64,000 nucleotides of DNA from Tetrahymena elliotti 4EA (Eukaryota > Ciliophora > Oligohymenophorea > Hymenostomatida > Tetrahymenidae). The position numbers and the translations under genes are program-made. A model generated the notes under the pieces. It was given only the letters and a program-made list of their open reading frames with translations. It did no database searches and was not told the origin of the DNA. Shown one piece after another: positions 1 to 13,434 of the stretch (positions are counted from its first letter, which is position 1; each line of letters starts with the position of its first letter). The stretch spans positions 16,179 through 80,178 of the forward strand of contig JH720395.1 of the NCBI GenBank assembly GCA_000231825.2, written 5' to 3'.

Positions 1-702
1 ATAATAAACCTAACAATCTATTGATTTATAAAATTTATTATTAGTATTTTTTACTATTAATTAATTGTTTCTACTCATTTGAATTAATTTAAAAGTTTTT
101 GCTCATTTAAAAAATCTAATGTAAAATTCTGAGTCCTTTTTATACAATTAATTAGTAATAAACATAGCATAACTCAACAATATATCTTAATATTTTTTTT
201 TTGATATTCATTCATTTATAAACTTTAGAATTATGAAGCTAATTATATTTTCTTTAAGGTTAATTTCTATTTCAGAAAGGAATTTAAAATTAAAAATGAT
301 TTAAGCCAAATACATTACAATAACAAATCAGAAAAAAATCCTCATCTAATAATACTAAATTTTTTTGTTTACCAAATGTGATTATTAAGAAATAATATTT
401 TTTTTAAATTTCAAAAAAAACAAAGCAAAAATTTTTCAACTAAGTATTTTTTCCCTTCATCTATGGCTTATTTTAAATATGAAAAAAAAAGAAAATAAAA
501 TCAAATTAGTACATTTCATCCTAGTAATTTCTTATAAAAAATGCCTAACTCTTAATATAATTAAAAGAAAGTTTTTTATTGAAATAATTAATTTTAAAAC
601 AAATTATAAAATAATATAATTTTAATACACATTAATATAAGTCAAATTTTAAAATTAAAAATAATAGCTAACAAAATTATTTTAAAGAAAAAGAAAAGTT
701 AT
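1..702. other. AT-rich intergenic sequence
   Basis: Very AT-rich, with many homopolymer A and T runs and frequent TGA in all frames that I checked. It lies downstream of the stop codon of the first dCache gene, so it should hold that gene's 3' UTR. I see no gene in it. Confidence 0.6.
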
Positions 703-3700
703 TCAAGAATTGTTTAGTATTGCTATAAATTCATTTTCTTCATTAAAGCTATCTTCTTCTCTGAATTTTTTAAATCTATTGATGAATTACACATCATCTC
801 TGTAAGATTCATAATTTAAAAATGGATTTGAAAAGAGTTAAATTGGCTTTTCTTTATAAGAATATTCCTTTAGGTGATAAATATTTAACTTTTGTTAATT
901 AAGTAATTTGAATGCCCCATTTATTTTCAAATTTTGTATTTAACAGTTTTCTTGTTTTGAGAAAAGAATAATGATTTTTTTTCTTTGTTGTTCATTCATA
1001 TTTTACTTTATTTTTTAAGTTTTGTATTCCATAAATTTTTAAAATCCTTATTTAACAGAATTTATTATCTTTTTATTGTTGAAAAAATCTTTGCATTTAT
1101 ATTCTTGAATTTCATTTATAAACATTTCAATAGCTTATATCCAATTAATATCTTATTATTTTTCTTAGCTTATATAAAATTTTTCATTTGATATCTCTCT
1201 AATAGATTTAATCAGCAAATTTAATTGATGGTTGCTTGTTATTTTAGTGAATGGTATTAAAACATCTAGCTAAGATTGATATATCAATAACTAGATTCTA
1301 TCTCCAGGCTTGAAAAAATTTTAATCTTGAAGATTTTTAATGCAAATATCAAAAGAAGAATATTAATTTAAATATTCCATTTATATAATCAAAGTAATAT
1401 CATAGGAAGTACAAGCTTCTTGATCTAAATATAATTTTTATAAATCAATTTATTTATTCAGTTTTAATTTAAGTAGAAAATTAAGTTGATTAATGACCTT
1501 CCTCCTTAATGAGGGATTATAATGAGAACCATCTTCAATAGCTTCAGTAAATAATTCAAAAGCTTGATAAAAGTTTTATTTTTTACTCTCAATTAAACCA
1601 AGCAAATATTTTTATCTACTCTTCTAGATTTCTTTTATCTAATAGATAAAATTAGGCTGTGTTTTTTCACCTAAAGAATAACTTCGCATTTTATTTTAGA
1701 AACTTTCATCTTAAATTTATTTCGGTTGCTATTAATTTTTATTGCTATTTGAATTCTAATAAATACTTTAAAAGATGAAACCCAAATACCCTTGTTAATC
1801 AAATAATGTGTTGATCTTATCAGTGTACTATAGAGCTTTTAATGTATTTCCTAAAAAAATACACACTTCAAGAATTTCTTAGTATAAAAATACTACAAAA
1901 ACTTCAGAAAATGATAAATTATTATTAAAAACTATTTATTCAACAACTGTATAGGAATCAATAGAATTCTTTAGTAAATAATTTATCTTATGTTAATTTA
2001 TTCTCATTTATAAAATCACTTTTTAATTATGAAAATCACAAATATCATTCATCTATTCATTTTCTTCTAGGTATATATACTTAAGTGCTTATTATTTAAA
2101 ACTATATGCTTTAGATAAAATTCTTTTGCATAAAATTGTTATCTAATTTTCAGAATCTTCTTCTTGTTTTAAAATAACTTTTTAATTTATTAAACTGGAA
2201 TAATCTAAGCCTAAAATTTCTAAGCTAATCAAAATAGAGGATTCAAAATACTCTTAAGCTAAATTATATTCATGTAATAAAACATAAATTATTCCAAGAT
2301 TAAAGTAACATCTGCTTAAGCCAATTTAGTTTCTCAGTTATTAAAATATCTTTTTGGCTTTTGAAAAATGAAAAAGAGTATTGACTATGTCTTTAGAATT
2401 CTAATTCATAGAATCAATTTAATAATTAATTAACCCCTCTAAATCTTAGAAAGCATTTTTGATAATTTACATTTCTAAAAATAAAGGTTCTAATCCAGAG
2501 AGGATTTTATTACTGTTTTCTTCTTTATTTTTTTCTTAAAGCAATTCTAATTCTTACACATAATCATAATCAGCATTTATTTTAGAAAATCGAGAGCTGA
2601 ATACAGATACATCAACACTTTTCCTTATATTTATAGTCTTTTTTTCATTAAAATTATTATTTTAATTTAAGGAATATTCTGAGTTTGCTTTAGGGGATTG
2701 ATATGTTTATTCATTATATTTTTTTTGCTTTTTGAATAAAACTTATGACTGAAAAAAATGATTAGAATGATTCAACTAAGACTTAGCTAAACTATTTTTA
2801 GCTGAAGGTTCATCTTGAACTTCATAGTTAAACTTTGAATCATCATTATTTAACTTCAAATTATTTTTAGAATATTTATTAATTGTATTATTATAATCTT
2901 CTGTTATATTTTAATTTTAGCTAATTTATATCTAATTATAACTAGTTTATTATGGGTATTCAGATTAACCATATTACAATAAAACGTTAGATGAATCTTC
3001 ACTTTTTTATTTTTTAGTTGCATTATATTTTGATTTTTTAGGTACATTTTTATTAGTTTAATGGAGAGTTGTCTATTCCATATAATTAGTCATTTTGCGC
3101 TGATTCTTTCTATTATGAATAATTTTACAAGATTATTACTCCATATAACTTCTTTTTAAGAATAGAATTAAAACATCAATAGGATATTAAATTTGATGTA
3201 CTAAAAAATACCCATAGTTAAAAATAAAAATAGTAATTATTGAACTCATTAATATAAACTCTACTATTAAAGGTATTCTTAAATAATTCACATTCAAAAG
3301 ATTAAATAATCTTAATTAATCACTTTTATCAGTAATTACTCTTACTACCATCATTATAGCATATGAATAAGGTTATTAATTGTTCAATCCTTTAATTTGA
3401 CTCTTTATTGGAAAAATTATGCTTTTTCTTTTTTAATTTTAAGAGTAAATATTTAATCAAAATTAATTTAACAAATTTACTTACTGTTTTTATCCAAATC
3501 TTTCCCATTTTTAATATAATTAGCCTAAATTGATTTTATTTTCTATAGAGTAATTTTCATTTTATATAAATTAAATAGATGTATTAATTTGATCAGCAAA
3601 TTCTAGTTTCTATTCAAAGCATTTTTACATTAGTTCCTCAGAATCACTACAAAATTATCTTATATTAAAATACTCCAGATCTTCCCAAGATATGAGATCA

Positions 3701-5292
3701 TAAAAAAGTAAAGTAGGATGATAAGACACCTGAAATTATTACATAAATAAGCTTCTAAAAATATAAATTTTTTAATTTACTGTATTATTGAACTCATGGA
3801 TAAGAACTGAGTAAGCATGCTCACTTAATGTCGTATTTAACAATTAAATTATGTTTTACATACCAAAATCAATACTATAAACAGAATAAAACTTGCCTTC
3901 ATATTTAGTCTAACTAGAAATAGTCATCAATAAATTGCCAACTACAGCATCCAAATAAGGTTCATATATGAAAAATCCTATATAATTTTTTAGGTATATA
4001 TTTAAATAAACTAATATTTAAATTTTACTAATAAATAAAATATGGGGAGAGAGGGGAAGGGAGTATTGAAACAAAAATATTCTTTGAAATTTTAAGCTAA
4101 TTTAATCAACAATTTTTAAATATTAAAAATGAAATTTCTGATTAAAAATACCCTGGTTTTAATTAAGTCATTAAAAAATTATTCAGTATTTATGATAATT
4201 ATTAAATTAAAACAGTATTTATTTGTCTATTTTTAGAATTTAATTTGAACCTTAATTTTACTAAGCATAAGTATACCATGGTCTACATCTTGGATCATAT
4301 GGCTCTATAAAATCATTGCCAAGGCATGATTCATAATTAGAATCAGTGTAATTGTAGAACCTTTTTTGTAAAAGATAATGTAAAATATGAGATTAGATTT
4401 TTGTTTAAATACCCAGAAGGCAGCCCATAAGAAATAGAAGTTCTATCTGCATTATATAAATAAATTAATTAGATAAGTCCTTCATTTTAAGTTGCTAAAA
4501 AAGCAGCTCTAGCATAAAATGAAATTCTATTATTCTGTAACAAAAAACTTATAAATCAGTTCAATGAAAATAAAAAGTACCTACCATCTCTATAAAATAT
4601 TTTTGCTCAGGAGCAAGTAGTTTAAAATTAAAAATAGACCGAACAAAGTACATATCTGCATAAAAATTGTTTTGATTTAATTGATCATAAACATTTTAAG
4701 GACACTAATTAAATATCAACTCTCTATATGAACAAACTGTAAAATTAGCTGACGGATTTTCTACCATTAAAATAACTTCATTTTTTTTTGAAAATTTATC
4801 TAAAAAATTACAGATTATTTGAGATGATTAGTATTTTGAAAGTAAATTCTTAATAATCACCATATGTAATTATAACTAAATTAGTATTTTAAATCAAACG
4901 TTAATTATTTTTAAGTGTCACTATCAAATAAATAAGAATACCTAATTGAAGCTATATTATTCTAAAATTTAATGCGACATTACAGAATTATATAAAACCT
5001 ATTCCTATGCTTGATTAACCCATGCAATACTTTCTTTTTCCCTAATATTTGATAATTTTATTTAATAATAATTAAGTTTAAGTCATTAATTAAGCTTTGC
5101 TTTTTTATAAATAATGCCAAAAGTCAAATTGTTTGCTTAAAATTAGTTTGTAAATTTGATAAGCGAAATCTCAAAATACCATTCATCTAGAGCGTGCCAT
5201 AGTTATTTGTAGAATACAGTCAATACTATACCTACACCAATTATAATTGGGATAGAAACTGTAAAAATTAGTCTTAAAATAACTACTTACAT
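703..5292 (-). CDS. dCache membrane sensor with TPR-like and vWA-like C-terminal parts (paralogue 1)
   Basis: Multi-exon gene starting at ATG 5292-5290 (MQVVILRL...) and ending at TGA 705-703. Residues about 5-28 form a hydrophobic signal anchor (IPIIIGVGIVLTVFY). The outer region has the ciliate dCache hallmark EPYDPRCRPWY (near 4,260-4,310) and FYARAAFLATQNE upstream of it. A second membrane span, RIPLIVEFILMSSIITIFIF, lies near 3,210-3,270. The cytoplasmic part has a TPR-like segment (YQAFELFTEAIEDGSHYNPS, near 1,500-1,600) and a vWA-like stretch (DITLIIQMEYL ... DVLIPFTKI, near 1,210-1,410) without a DxSxS metal site. Introns at 4876-4941 and 4535-4584 are well supported; the others are not resolved. 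An in-frame TGA at 5085-5083 in the first exon must lie in an intron or mark decay. By family it should sense an extracellular ligand; the output is unknown. It lies in tandem with a paralogue. Confidence 0.82.
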
Positions 5293-6470
5293 ATTATTAA
5301 TTAATTTGCCTATACTTTGATTATTATTTTTCTAGCCTTATAAAAATAAGTAAAGAATTAATTAATTAGTTAGTTGGTTATGTTATTTATCTTAACAGAT
5401 TATCAAGCCTTTTCTTTGTTCTTATAAAGTTAATCCAACTATTTCTAAAAAAGGAAACCAAATTCTAATTACTTTAATATTCAGAAAATAAAAATTTGAT
5501 TAATTAGAAAATAGTAAGCCTACATACATCTTTTCTCCTTATCAATTTTATTTGTTACAATTATATTATTTTTAATATCAAATTTAGTTTATTAAATGTT
5601 CAGTAAATTATCATTATTTTCATTTTTAAAGCTACTACCTTTTTTTATTTTGCATTTAAATAAAACAAATTTAGAATTTTAATTTAATTTATGTATTTCT
5701 ATTGCTATTAAAATAATTACAAATTTTAATAATTTTACATACTTATTTTATTCTTCATCTTTAATACTTTTTCACAATATTAACATGCAAAAAATGTTTT
5801 TTTAATAAAAGCCATTTATTTTAATTAGAAAAGTCTCAATTTATTTCTTTTAAAATTTGAATGTGGTATGCCTGCTCTCAGAAAGAAATCAACCAAAAAT
5901 AATGTTTATAAAAGATAAATTTTCTATTTCAAATTTATTGTTTATTTGATGAAAACATAATTTTCTATTATTCTTTAAAAGATACCATAATTAAATTTTA
6001 TTAGGTGATAACTATGGCTATTCTCTGAAGATAATTTTTATAGTTGAGCATTTTAAATTTTATTTTAGTAAATTCTATGAAATTTTACTAATTAAAAAAA
6101 ATAATAAATATAAATCAGTAGATTCTTCATTTTTAATTATTTAAGTTTGAAAGTAAAAGATTAATTAAAAAAATTAATTTTTTCAACCAGACAGATTATT
6201 TTTTATAAATTTTCTTTTTAAAAATAGTGTGGAGGGGGTATGTGAAATAAAGATATGAATTAATATTCCTTAATAATGTGAAAGAATGTTAAATGTCTTA
6301 GAAAATGTAAAATTTGTGTTCTAAATTGAGGAACTAAAATATTTTATTTTAAAATTTGATAAATAATTCAAAGATGGCATTATAGATATATACAAATAAA
6401 ATAAATAAATAGATTTACAAAATTAATTTGGAGATTTGTTTTAAAATGCAATTTACTATGAATAATTAAA
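5293..6470. other. Intergenic region between the tandem dCache paralogues
   Basis: AT-rich spacer holding the presumed promoter of the first dCache gene and the 3' flank of the second. A G-rich patch (GGAGGGGG near 6,230) stands out, but I see no reading frame, RNA gene or obvious motif. Confidence 0.55.
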
Positions 6471-9400
6471 TCAAAAATAATTGATCATGGACAAAAATTC
6501 TGAAAAGTAATCTTTTTGTTAATCTTATTTTCTTTTACTGATTAGTTTTTAAATGAATTGACTACTATCTGTAAATTTATAATACTTAAAAAGTTAAGTT
6601 TCTATTTTTTTATTAATATTTTTTTTTAATAAATCTTGCTCAGAAAAATGATAAATTGCTGTTTTTGGTTGCTTCTTAGTTTTAGTTTAAAATTAGTAAA
6701 TATTTTTATCAGCTATTAAATTTTCGGTTTCATTTTTAGAAAAAATTAGAAGCAGATTTTTTCTTTGTTCTTAATTTTGTAATTTAGTATTGATATAATC
6801 ATTAGAGTTTTAATTAGGTTTAATTTCGTTTTAGAAATACTTTTCTTAGGCTTTACTTTTTTCTAAAGTTAAAAGGTTTGAGCTACGAGTAGAAAAAGGT
6901 TAATTAAAATACTAATTTGAGTGGTTTTTTGATTCTAAATTGTTGTTCAGAATAAATTCTTTTAATGAAAGAATTATCAATTCAAAGTGATGTTAACTTT
7001 GTATAAATGAGAGTGGCATTATAGTATTTATTTGTTCATGATAAACTTGTATTTGCAGTCTATCAAATTGTTTGAAGAAATTAATCTTTTTTAATTATAA
7101 TAAACAAGTCTCAATTTTACTATAAAATGAAAAGGAATCTATTTATACTAATATCACTATATCCATTTTTGAATCATTTGTTTACATATTAAAGTATACC
7201 TCAGTTAGAAAATGATTTTTTTAATATAAAAAATCTAAGATTTCTCTTAAATTCAGTAAAACTTTTTTTCTTAAAATTGGACTGTAATTGGTACAATCTT
7301 CAATACTTTTAAAGAAGAAATCAATAGCATTATCATAATTTTTCTAATATTTTTCAATTAGACCTAACAAAAAATGTTATCTACTTTTAATTATTTCTAT
7401 AATTATCTCCTCCAATTATTAATTTTCTTATTAAGAAGCAACATTCAATAACTTTACTCCTTTTTTAGTTGATTTTTTCATTGAGTTTAATTCTTTAGAA
7501 TCATAATAAGGTTTATTGAATTAAGATGCAAATAGTGGCTATGAAATAAATTATTCAAGCTAAACAAACAAAAGAGAAATTTCTTATTATTAATTCAAAT
7601 ATAACATTAATTCAATTATTTCTTAAAGCAGAAATACATTGAAGATAACTGAGAAATAATTTGAGTTGTAAAAAATTATTTTTTAAGATATTTTATAAGC
7701 CTGCAGAGATTTTTGAAGCAAATTTAACACATCAAGATTTTCTTAGAAAACAGAATGAAACTAAGGATTCTTAGAATAATTAAGGTTTTCTTAATGTTTG
7801 TTCATATTTTTAGAAATTTCTTTTTCAGCTTAAATTTTCAAACAATAAGCTTTAGAAAAAATTCTTTTGCATAAAAGGACAATTTGATCATCTTTTTGAA
7901 TTTCAGGTATGAAAATTTCTTGTTTGATTAATTAATCAAATGAATCAATTCCTATTTATTATAAATTCAATTATAAGGCTGATTCAAAATATTCTGATGC
8001 TAATTCATATTCATTTTTAAGAAAGTAAATAACTCCTATATTAAAATAGCATTTACTTTAACCAATGACATTATTTAGCTTTTTAAATGTTGTTTTGGCT
8101 TATGTAAAATGAAAAACCGTTTTCATTTCATTTTATCCATTGGATTAATCTGAATTCATTGAATAATTAATGACTTATTCTAGCATTTAAAAAGTGTCTT
8201 TAATAATTGCCATTTCTAAAAACAAAGGTTTTAAACCTGAAAGTATTTTATTTTCATTTTACTAATTTCTTCTTGTTTTAATTCTTTTATTTCGAGAACT
8301 GATTTGCAACTATTAATTTAATTGTTCTAATTTAATACTTTATAAATATTAACTAGGACTATTCACTCTATTACAGACTAGTTTTTTAGATGAAGGAATA
8401 AAAGAAGGAGAGCTCTATTCTTAAGCAGAAATGTTAGCGCTTTTATCATTAGTTTATTTTTTATCCTATTTACTTCTATTAACGATCTAATTGCTTGATT
8501 TTTTGTAGATGCTCATTTGCACATTTTAACTTTCATTTTAGTCTGCTTAATATTCAATATTTCTCCTCAGTTAAATATTAGAATTAGAAGATAAATATAA
8601 ATAATTTTCTTCAATAATGTTTTCATCAGCAGCATATGATCTAATTGCTTAATTTGCAAACATTTATGAAGTATTCGAAATAGATTAAAATTATGATTAA
8701 TAAATTTCTTATTTTTTTAATTTATTTGGACTTAACAAATAGCTTTTATTTGATTGAACAAATTGAAACTGTTTGAATGTTTGATTCTTTGAAAACGATT
8801 ATTTTTGAATGGTGTTTATTTCATATTTTTAGTCAATCTAATTCGTTTATTGCTGTTATTATTTTAAGCTTTTTTTTAGAAATAAAGTCAGTGTTTCAAT
8901 TTAATCTTTCATTTAATATTTAATAAAAGCTCCATAATTAATCAAAAATGCTAATATTATTATGCTTAATACTACGAATTCTACTATTAATGGGATCTTA
9001 ATTATTTTAACATCAAAAATATTAGATAATCTTATTGAATCTGTTTAGTCCAAAATAACCCTTCCTGTAATAAAAATTGTATTAGAGTAAGGAACCTAAG
9101 TATTCACCCCCTTTATGAAAGTATTTATAGGAAACAATATGCTTATACTTTAATAAAAAAAATAATTAAATAAAATAAGTTTGATTAATTTACTATATTA
9201 AACCATATCTAGACCATGTTTGATATAATTAATTCAGGTTTTATCTTTAGTCAATTGAATAATTTCCACCTTTAATAAACTCTACAGTTTAGTCTATCTA
9301 TTCCTTTAAATTTGATTTTTCTTTTTAGCATTGTTCAATTGGTTATTTACAATCAACTGTTATATTAAAAAACTCTAAATCAGGCCAAGGCGTTAAATTT

Positions 9401-10828
9401 TTATATTATATTTTAGGATGATTATAAATCTAATATTTTTTTATTATTTAATATTTTGTATTTTTTGTTTGTGAATAATTTTACTGTATAATTGAATTCA
9501 TGAATTAAGATTGAATAGGCTTTCTAAGTTTAGGTAGTATTTTTTAATTGATTTATATTGTAAAATCTATAATCTATTGAGTTAACTGAATAAAATTTTG
9601 ATTGATATTATAATTGGCTAGATACAGTTGACATTAAAGCTTTGGCAGTTGGATCTAAATAAGGCTCATAAAAAAAATACCCTTTATTCATAACAATTCA
9701 TTAAATCAATATTTTAATACTTCTCTTTAATTAAATTACCTTAATTTTATTATGCAAACATATACCAAGGCCTACATCTTGGATCATATGGTTCAGTGTA
9801 ATTTAAACCTTAACATGTTTCATAATCAGCATATTTATAATATTTATAAGGGCTGTTTATTTAAAGTTATTAAACCATTGTATATCTTGGAAAAGAAATT
9901 AATTACCCAGAAGGAAAATAAAAGTAAATGGATGAAGTGTCTGCACTGCTAAAACCATACATCTTAATTAACCCTTGTTGTTTATTTAAAATAGCAGCTC
10001 TAGCATAAAAAGAAATGTAATCCACCTAATTTATTTTTAATTTTAATAAGTACATTTGTAAGCTATTTGATACTTACTTAAAAAATGATAATTAGAATTA
10101 AAAATTAAAATGAAGTTCATATAAATTAATAAAATATCTACCATTTAGATAAATGATTTCTGTTCATTTGAGAGATTATTGTAATTAAAAACAGACCTAA
10201 TTTAATAAAAATCCATGTAACGCTAACCCTTATAATATGTATAGTTAGCAGCTTCAGGACATTGATTTTCAAAATACTCCTTTTATGAACAAACAGTGAA
10301 AAGGGTATCTTAATTGTCTTTTTAAAATATTTTTAATCATTTTATTATAAAAATAAATAAGCAAAAATACATATTATCTAAGAAGATTAAATCTTGCTGA
10401 GCAAACTCTTAAAAACTAGCAAATGTGTTTATGTCTTTTTTAATGATGTTTTTAAAATAAAAGCCTTAATTTTTATATAAAGTTACCTATTGAAAGCTAT
10501 ATTACTCTTGAATTTGTTAAGACAGTGCAGAATTATATAATATTTGCTGCTGCATTTAGAGCATCGATTTAATGTTTTGCTCCTCCCTTTAATATTATAG
10601 ATTTACAAAAAATATATCCATTTATATTCCAAGAGATTATGTTAGATTGATTATTTTAATAGTGATCTCTTTAATGAAACTAAAAAATTAAAAAAATCTA
10701 TAAATAAAAGAATACCAGGCATCAAGAGCTAGCCATAGACTTTTATAAAAAATGGTTAAAACAATCACAACACCTATGATAATAGGTAATGAAACTGTTA
10801 AAATTAATTTAATGATAACTTTCTTCAT
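6471..10828 (-). CDS. dCache membrane sensor with TPR-like and vWA-like C-terminal parts (paralogue 2)
   Basis: Multi-exon gene from ATG 10828-10826 (MKKVIIKLILTVSLPIIIG...) to TGA 6473-6471. It matches the neighbouring gene block by block: N-terminal signal anchor; dCache hallmark EPYDPRCRPWYMFAQQ (near 9,740-9,800); second membrane span IPLIVEFVVLSIIILAFLI (near 8,940-9,000); a TPR-like stretch NYDNAIDFFFKSIEDCTNYS (near 7,280-7,350); and a vWA-like region DSKMDIVILVQIDS ... INTIMPLS (near 6,990-7,170) that again lacks the DxSxS metal-binding signature. The last exon ends ...DSSQFIQKLISK...FLSMINYF, aligning with the end of paralogue 1. Both genes have an intron at the same place after EQYSF(N)Q, so the duplication came after the intron was gained. 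By family it is a plasma-membrane or organelle sensor; ligand and output are unknown. Exon boundaries are only partly resolved. Confidence 0.82.
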
Positions 10829-11741
10829 AGTTTATAGTTAGTTCTACTTTATTTGAATCAGTTATTAAATTAAAATTATAATTGTTAATTAAGTAGACTT
10901 TTCATTATATTTAATTGTTGTTTAAAAAAAGCATAATTTTATTTTTGCTTTTATTTAACCATACACACATACATTCTGTTTTCAATGAACCAAAAATTAT
11001 CTTCAAGTTATTTATCTATCAGTTTTAAAGGAGATTGATTTGTTCTTGACTAAATATACTTATTACTTTATTTTATTTTTCTTTTAAAAAAAAACTAGGG
11101 ATTCATTCATTCTCATCCAGTTTGCATAATATTTTTTATTAAAACATAATCTAATTCCATATTATTCAATTAAAAATTTTTAGATTTTACAAATTTAAGT
11201 TGGAAACTAAAATTCCTCAGTAAAAATATATTTTAAAAGTCTCCTAAATATTAAGGAAAGAACTATTTTATTAAATAATTTTTTTTAAGATTTTAAAAAT
11301 CATAAAAATTATTACTAATATCTAAATTTTTGCTCGCCATTTTAATGTGGTAGACATATCACCACTTCTTAATATGAATAACATTTTTAATATAATCCAA
11401 CAACAAATAATACAGTATGCAAAAAAAGATGGGTTTTTCTTCAAATTAATAATAATACAGTAATTTCTCATTAATTAATCGTTCTACAAAATTAAAACAA
11501 TTTTTGTGTAAAAAATGCAAAAATTACCCTTATTTCAACAGTTTCCCCTTAGAAAATTCAAATAATTTTGAAAAAATAAGTGTTTTAAAGAATTTCATTA
11601 TATTTCTTTTATCAATGAAAAGGATCTATAAAACCATGAATAATATCTAAATTTATTTTAAATTGTTTATAACAAATTATAATATTTTAAAGAATTAAGG
11701 ATAAAGTTGATAATAAACATACAAAAATATAAATTAGTAAT
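10829..11741. other. Intergenic region
   Basis: AT-rich spacer upstream of the second dCache gene and downstream of PSF2. I see no reading frame longer than background under code 6 and no RNA gene. It should contain the dCache promoter and the PSF2 3' UTR. Confidence 0.55.
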
Positions 11742-12586
11742 TCAATTTTAACTCATATGTTAAGATACTGTGAATTTTGAAATGTCCATGTTATTTTTCT
11801 TTAGAATAAATATAAGATTTGTTAGTAAGAATGAATAGATAGAATAAAGATTTACTTCAACAACTTTTTAAATGTTATTAATTCCTTGCATAAATAATTC
11901 AAGGACCTTTCTCTTTTTATTAACTTCGTATTATGAGATATTATTAAATCTGACAAATTTAGTATTTTAATCTATTTTTAGCATTTTACTGTCGATTTTA
12001 GTTTCTCTTATATTTTCTATATCATCAAGTACACTTCTTACTTTTTAAATATTTGTTATACTATCGCAGCAGCTATTTATTTGTTTATTTATGAAAAAAA
12101 GTTATTATTATTATAAATTAAAGTTAATGTTTTGTTTTGCTTACAATTTAATAAGAATGTGAGCTATTTCAAAAAATTGATAAGGAAGATTTTAGAGTTC
12201 ATCACTTTGTTTTTCACTATCAAATACTTTTGTCAAGATTTACTCATTTAACCAATCAGGTGGAACTATTCTACATTTATTGCTTCTTTTTAAGTGAATG
12301 GCTAACCATAAAGGTACCTTTAAAGTATCAAAAAATCAATAAGCATTTATGAAGAGCCTCTTAAATAAATCATTTTTACCTTAGCTGGTATATTAGGTTT
12401 GAATGGACCAAAATCTCCCTATTTATTTGAACATTATTTAAATGATCTAAACCTTCAAATTTAAATGATAAAAACCTAAATCAAATTATATGTTCTTTCT
12501 TCAGTATAACTAGGTAAAATGGTAGTCAAGTTAATTTATTTTATGAGGAAGTCTACCTCATTTAATGTTAATTAATCGTATTGCAT
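11742..12586 (-). CDS. PSF2: GINS complex subunit PSF2 (DNA replication)
   Basis: Five exons: 12586-12476, 12418-12380, 12317-12145, 12072-11856 and 11798-11742, giving 597 nt and 198 residues, close to the usual PSF2 length of about 185. Introns are 57, 62, 72 and 57 nt, all GT..AG. Family landmarks are clear: GDFGPFNPNIPAK joined across intron 2 to [11 protein letters not shown], then [13 protein letters not shown], then [12 protein letters not shown], then the helical region [16 protein letters not shown] and [20 protein letters not shown] (Sld5, Psf1, Psf2, Psf3) joins Cdc45 and Mcm2-7 to form the CMG helicase that unwinds DNA at replication forks in the nucleus. The N-terminal LIQGDFGPF replaces the usual LIGGDLGPF. 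Start chosen as the only ATG in frame before the conserved N-terminus. Two GC-rich E2F-like sites lie about 175-195 bp upstream. Identification is firm. Confidence 0.96.
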
Positions 12587-13434
12587 GAAAACTTAAATGT
12601 GTCTGTGTAGTTTAATCTATTTATAATCAGAGTAGCTATTCTAAAAAATATTAAATACAAGTACTATTAAAGAATACAATCATACAAGTATTTTTTATAT
12701 CTATTTTTGATCTATTTTTCAACATTTAATTTTTCTATGAACTTAATTAATATTGTTTTTTTGCGCTAAAATTTAGGCGCGATAGATAGATAGATCCATA
12801 GAAAGATAACAAATATTCAAAACGAAAATGAATAGATTAAATTTAAATTAATCTTGTCATTTATAAAATTTATTAACGTTAAATTGCTTAAAAAATTAAT
12901 TAAGTAATTTGAAATGAATAAAAATTCAAATAAAAAATACTTAAATATTTTGATATTAATTAAGTCTGCTATTAACTTCTATAATATATTATGGATATCA
13001 AATTAAATTAGAAATGAAAATTTATTTATAAGCTCTTCATTTAATAAATTAAACAATATAGAGTATTTTTAACTTGTTTATAGAAGGTATGATATTAGGT
13101 AATATAAATATTTAAGAAAGAAGAGAAAAAATATTAAATTATTTATTTATTTATTTTTTTTTGGATTAAACTAGATAAAAGCTTTGGTTTATTATCTATT
13201 TATTACTTAATTACAGTAATAAATTAGCTGCTCTTAAATGTGTTTCTTTTAAGTTTTTTACTATTTTAAAATTAATTTACATCAAATTTTTTATTATTTT
13301 GGATATATTATTGTTGTTATTATCATTAGATGCTGCTATTATTTTTTATCTTTTTATTTTATTAATTCATTCATTCACATATGATTTGTTTATTTATTTA
13401 ATGATTAAAGCTATGTATTCCTATTTCTTTTGTT
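12587..13434. other. Intergenic region between PSF2 and the HPt gene
   Basis: AT-rich spacer with the paired GCGC motif described separately, a short GATA microsatellite at about 12,780-12,794, and low-complexity T-rich sequence. It should contain the PSF2 promoter and the 3' UTR of the HPt gene. No further gene seen. Confidence 0.55.
12758..12783. promoter_or_regulatory. Paired GCGC motif, candidate E2F/DP site of PSF2
   Basis: TTTTTTGCGC and AGGCGCGAT lie 10 bp apart in otherwise almost GC-free DNA, about 175-195 bp upstream of the PSF2 start codon. Between them is the small palindrome CTAAAATTTAG, so the block can also fold as a hairpin. The eukaryotic E2F consensus is TTTSSCGC; the second site read on the minus strand (TATCGCGC) differs by one base. 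Replication genes are classic E2F targets, so the placement fits, but the assignment is inference. Confidence 0.4.

Noticed and set aside
985..1191. Plus-strand frame of 68 codons rich in Phe, Leu and Ile
   Set aside because: It lies antisense to the last part of the first dCache gene, whose code-6 frame is continuous there; the hydrophobic translation is just AT-rich antisense.
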